This document shows positions 31,150 to 31,978 of a stretch of 31,978 bases of DNA, piece after piece. Within the stretch, counting starts at the first letter, position 1. Every line of letters begins with the position of its first letter. Source of the DNA: Phaeoceros laevis (Eukaryota; Anthocerotophyta; Anthocerotopsida; Notothyladales); the NCBI GenBank assembly GCA_049999765.1, contig JBNGIQ010008557.1, positions 35,264 through 67,241 on the forward strand, in the 5' to 3' direction. The translations under genes and the position numbers were made by a program. The notes beneath the pieces were generated by a model, which made no database searches, had not been told where the DNA came from, and saw nothing but the letters and a program-made list of their open reading frames with translations.

Positions 31150-31978
31150 TTTTGCATTCCCAAGACAATCCGATAGCTGCTATTCCTAGCACCTTACACC
31201 TCTTTCTTAATAAACACACCTCTCTCATGGCATACGCATTTAGAGACCCGGTTTCCAGTGCAGCATTCAGCTCCGGCCTTTCATTTCCCTCTCGTTTTCT
31301 TCTCCTGGCTCCTGCTCAGCTCTCATCTCGTCTGCCTGCTATGCTACCTCACCAAGCTGCTCTCCTGCTTTTGTCGAACTCAGCATTCTGCTCTTGTCCT
31401 CTGTCCCGTACCCAGCTCTTTTGATCCTTGTGTCTCTAGTTTACTGACTGAGTTCCTGCGCACCACTGTGGTTCTGTCTCTCATGTCTCTTGCCTAGTCC
31501 TGTGCTGTCTCACCCAGTGCTCCTGCAGTTAAAACTTGCAGAGTTAGCACTGTTGCACTACCAGTCAAAAGAGCCAGTGTGCAAGCAAGACTTCAGCTGC
31601 TTACCCTTGAGTTTGTCTGCTGCCGGCTTTCCTACTGTCATCCCCAGTCACAGCTTAAGCTCTGCTTCTTCTTTTTCACCTGTCCTTTTCGTGAGTACAA
31701 AACCCTGCTCCAACATTTGCTGCCATCTCCAAACATCAGAAGGGGCTGTGAGGCTAGTGCTGGTGATAGACTGAAAAGAGGACAGTTTGATAGGACAGCA
31801 AAAAATGGCTGAACAGGTTCTTCTACCTTTTTGCTAATTGAGCACTTGACTTGAGCTTGAAAAAGTTGAACAGCTAGATAGAATTTGAATACTAACATGA
31901 GTTGCACATGCCTTGCAAGGGATAGGTCTGACATGGGCCCTCCAGAAACCTAGCAATGATTTCTCTTGGCACTGATGA
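31150..31978 (+). repeat. Dispersed repeat unit R5 (plus orientation, cut by window edge)
   Basis: TTAATAAAC (31207-31215), then a long C/T-rich leader with CCTCTCTCATGG and many CTCCTG strings. Near the window end comes CCAGAAACCTAGCAATGATTTCTCTTGGCACTGATGA, split as in R2 and R4 (AGAAATCCAAGCAATGAT and TTGGCACTGATGA). The spacing from TATA to that block (about 740 bases) is like the other units. The tail is outside the window. Confidence 0.55.

Noticed and set aside
31638-31934. Minus-strand ORF of 98 codons near the right edge
   Set aside because: Lies within R5 antisense to its leader and shows no similarity to the shared frames of R2/R4 or R1/R3.
1-31978. CRISPR array, prokaryotic defence system or phage genes
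   Set aside because: No regularly spaced short repeats and no prokaryotic gene layout. The only Argonaute is a spliced plant-type gene, not a prokaryotic one.

Overview
The window looks like nuclear DNA of a green plant. Its one clearly intact gene is a 22-exon Argonaute of the plant AGO1/AGO10 clade with GT-AG introns of about 70-535 bases. It is surrounded by decayed non-LTR retrotransposons and several families of dispersed, tandem and inverted repeats. Nothing suggests a bacterial, viral or organelle genome. The Argonaute protein is very close to angiosperm AGO1 over its C-terminal two thirds. Its N-terminus is poor in glutamine and I saw no miR168-like site in exon 1, so an early-diverging land plant or a close streptophyte relative is my guess; the lineage is inference.

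Left part (1-7440). A minus-strand L1-type LINE fills 1 to about 5.1 kb. Its zinc-knuckle ORF1 has two in-frame stops. Its endonuclease/reverse-transcriptase ORF2 has three stops and one frameshift, and it runs off the left edge. Beyond it lie two diverged copies, 1.1 kb apart, of one unrecognised exon-like coding segment (5278-5566 and 6388-6679, minus), both frameshifted.

Repeats around the Argonaute. I find five related units, called R1-R5 here. Each has a TATA-like box, a pyrimidine-rich leader of 300-400 bases, and about 620-740 bases downstream of the TATA a shared block ending near TTGGCACTGATGA. R1 (about 7450-8870) and R2 (about 9290-10780) point left. R3 (about 20070-21430), R4 (about 28760-30330) and R5 (from about 31150) point right. 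R2 plus flanking sequence up to 11497 is mirrored by 27806-30330, so an old inverted duplication brackets a 16-kb interior holding the Argonaute. Its proposed promoter region (11640-12067) contains a 95-bp dispersed repeat, a palindrome, a TATA box, a possible tRNA-derived SINE on the opposite strand, and two short upstream ORFs.

Right part. 18209-20060 is GC-richer sequence that I cannot assign. 21492-23588 is a 0.92-kb tandem duplication of an unrecognised coding segment; copy 1 is frameshifted and copy 2 is open. 23590-24900 holds repeat fragments and a MITE-like inverted-repeat structure. 24900-26916 is a 5'-truncated, frameshifted plus-strand LINE with reverse transcriptase, C-terminal zinc finger and an acidic tail. 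The rest is short tandem repeats and the R4/R5 array.

The only gene I would call functional with confidence is the Argonaute, the slicer of small-RNA silencing. Tandem copy 2 is the next best candidate. The rest is mostly transposon-derived or of unknown nature.
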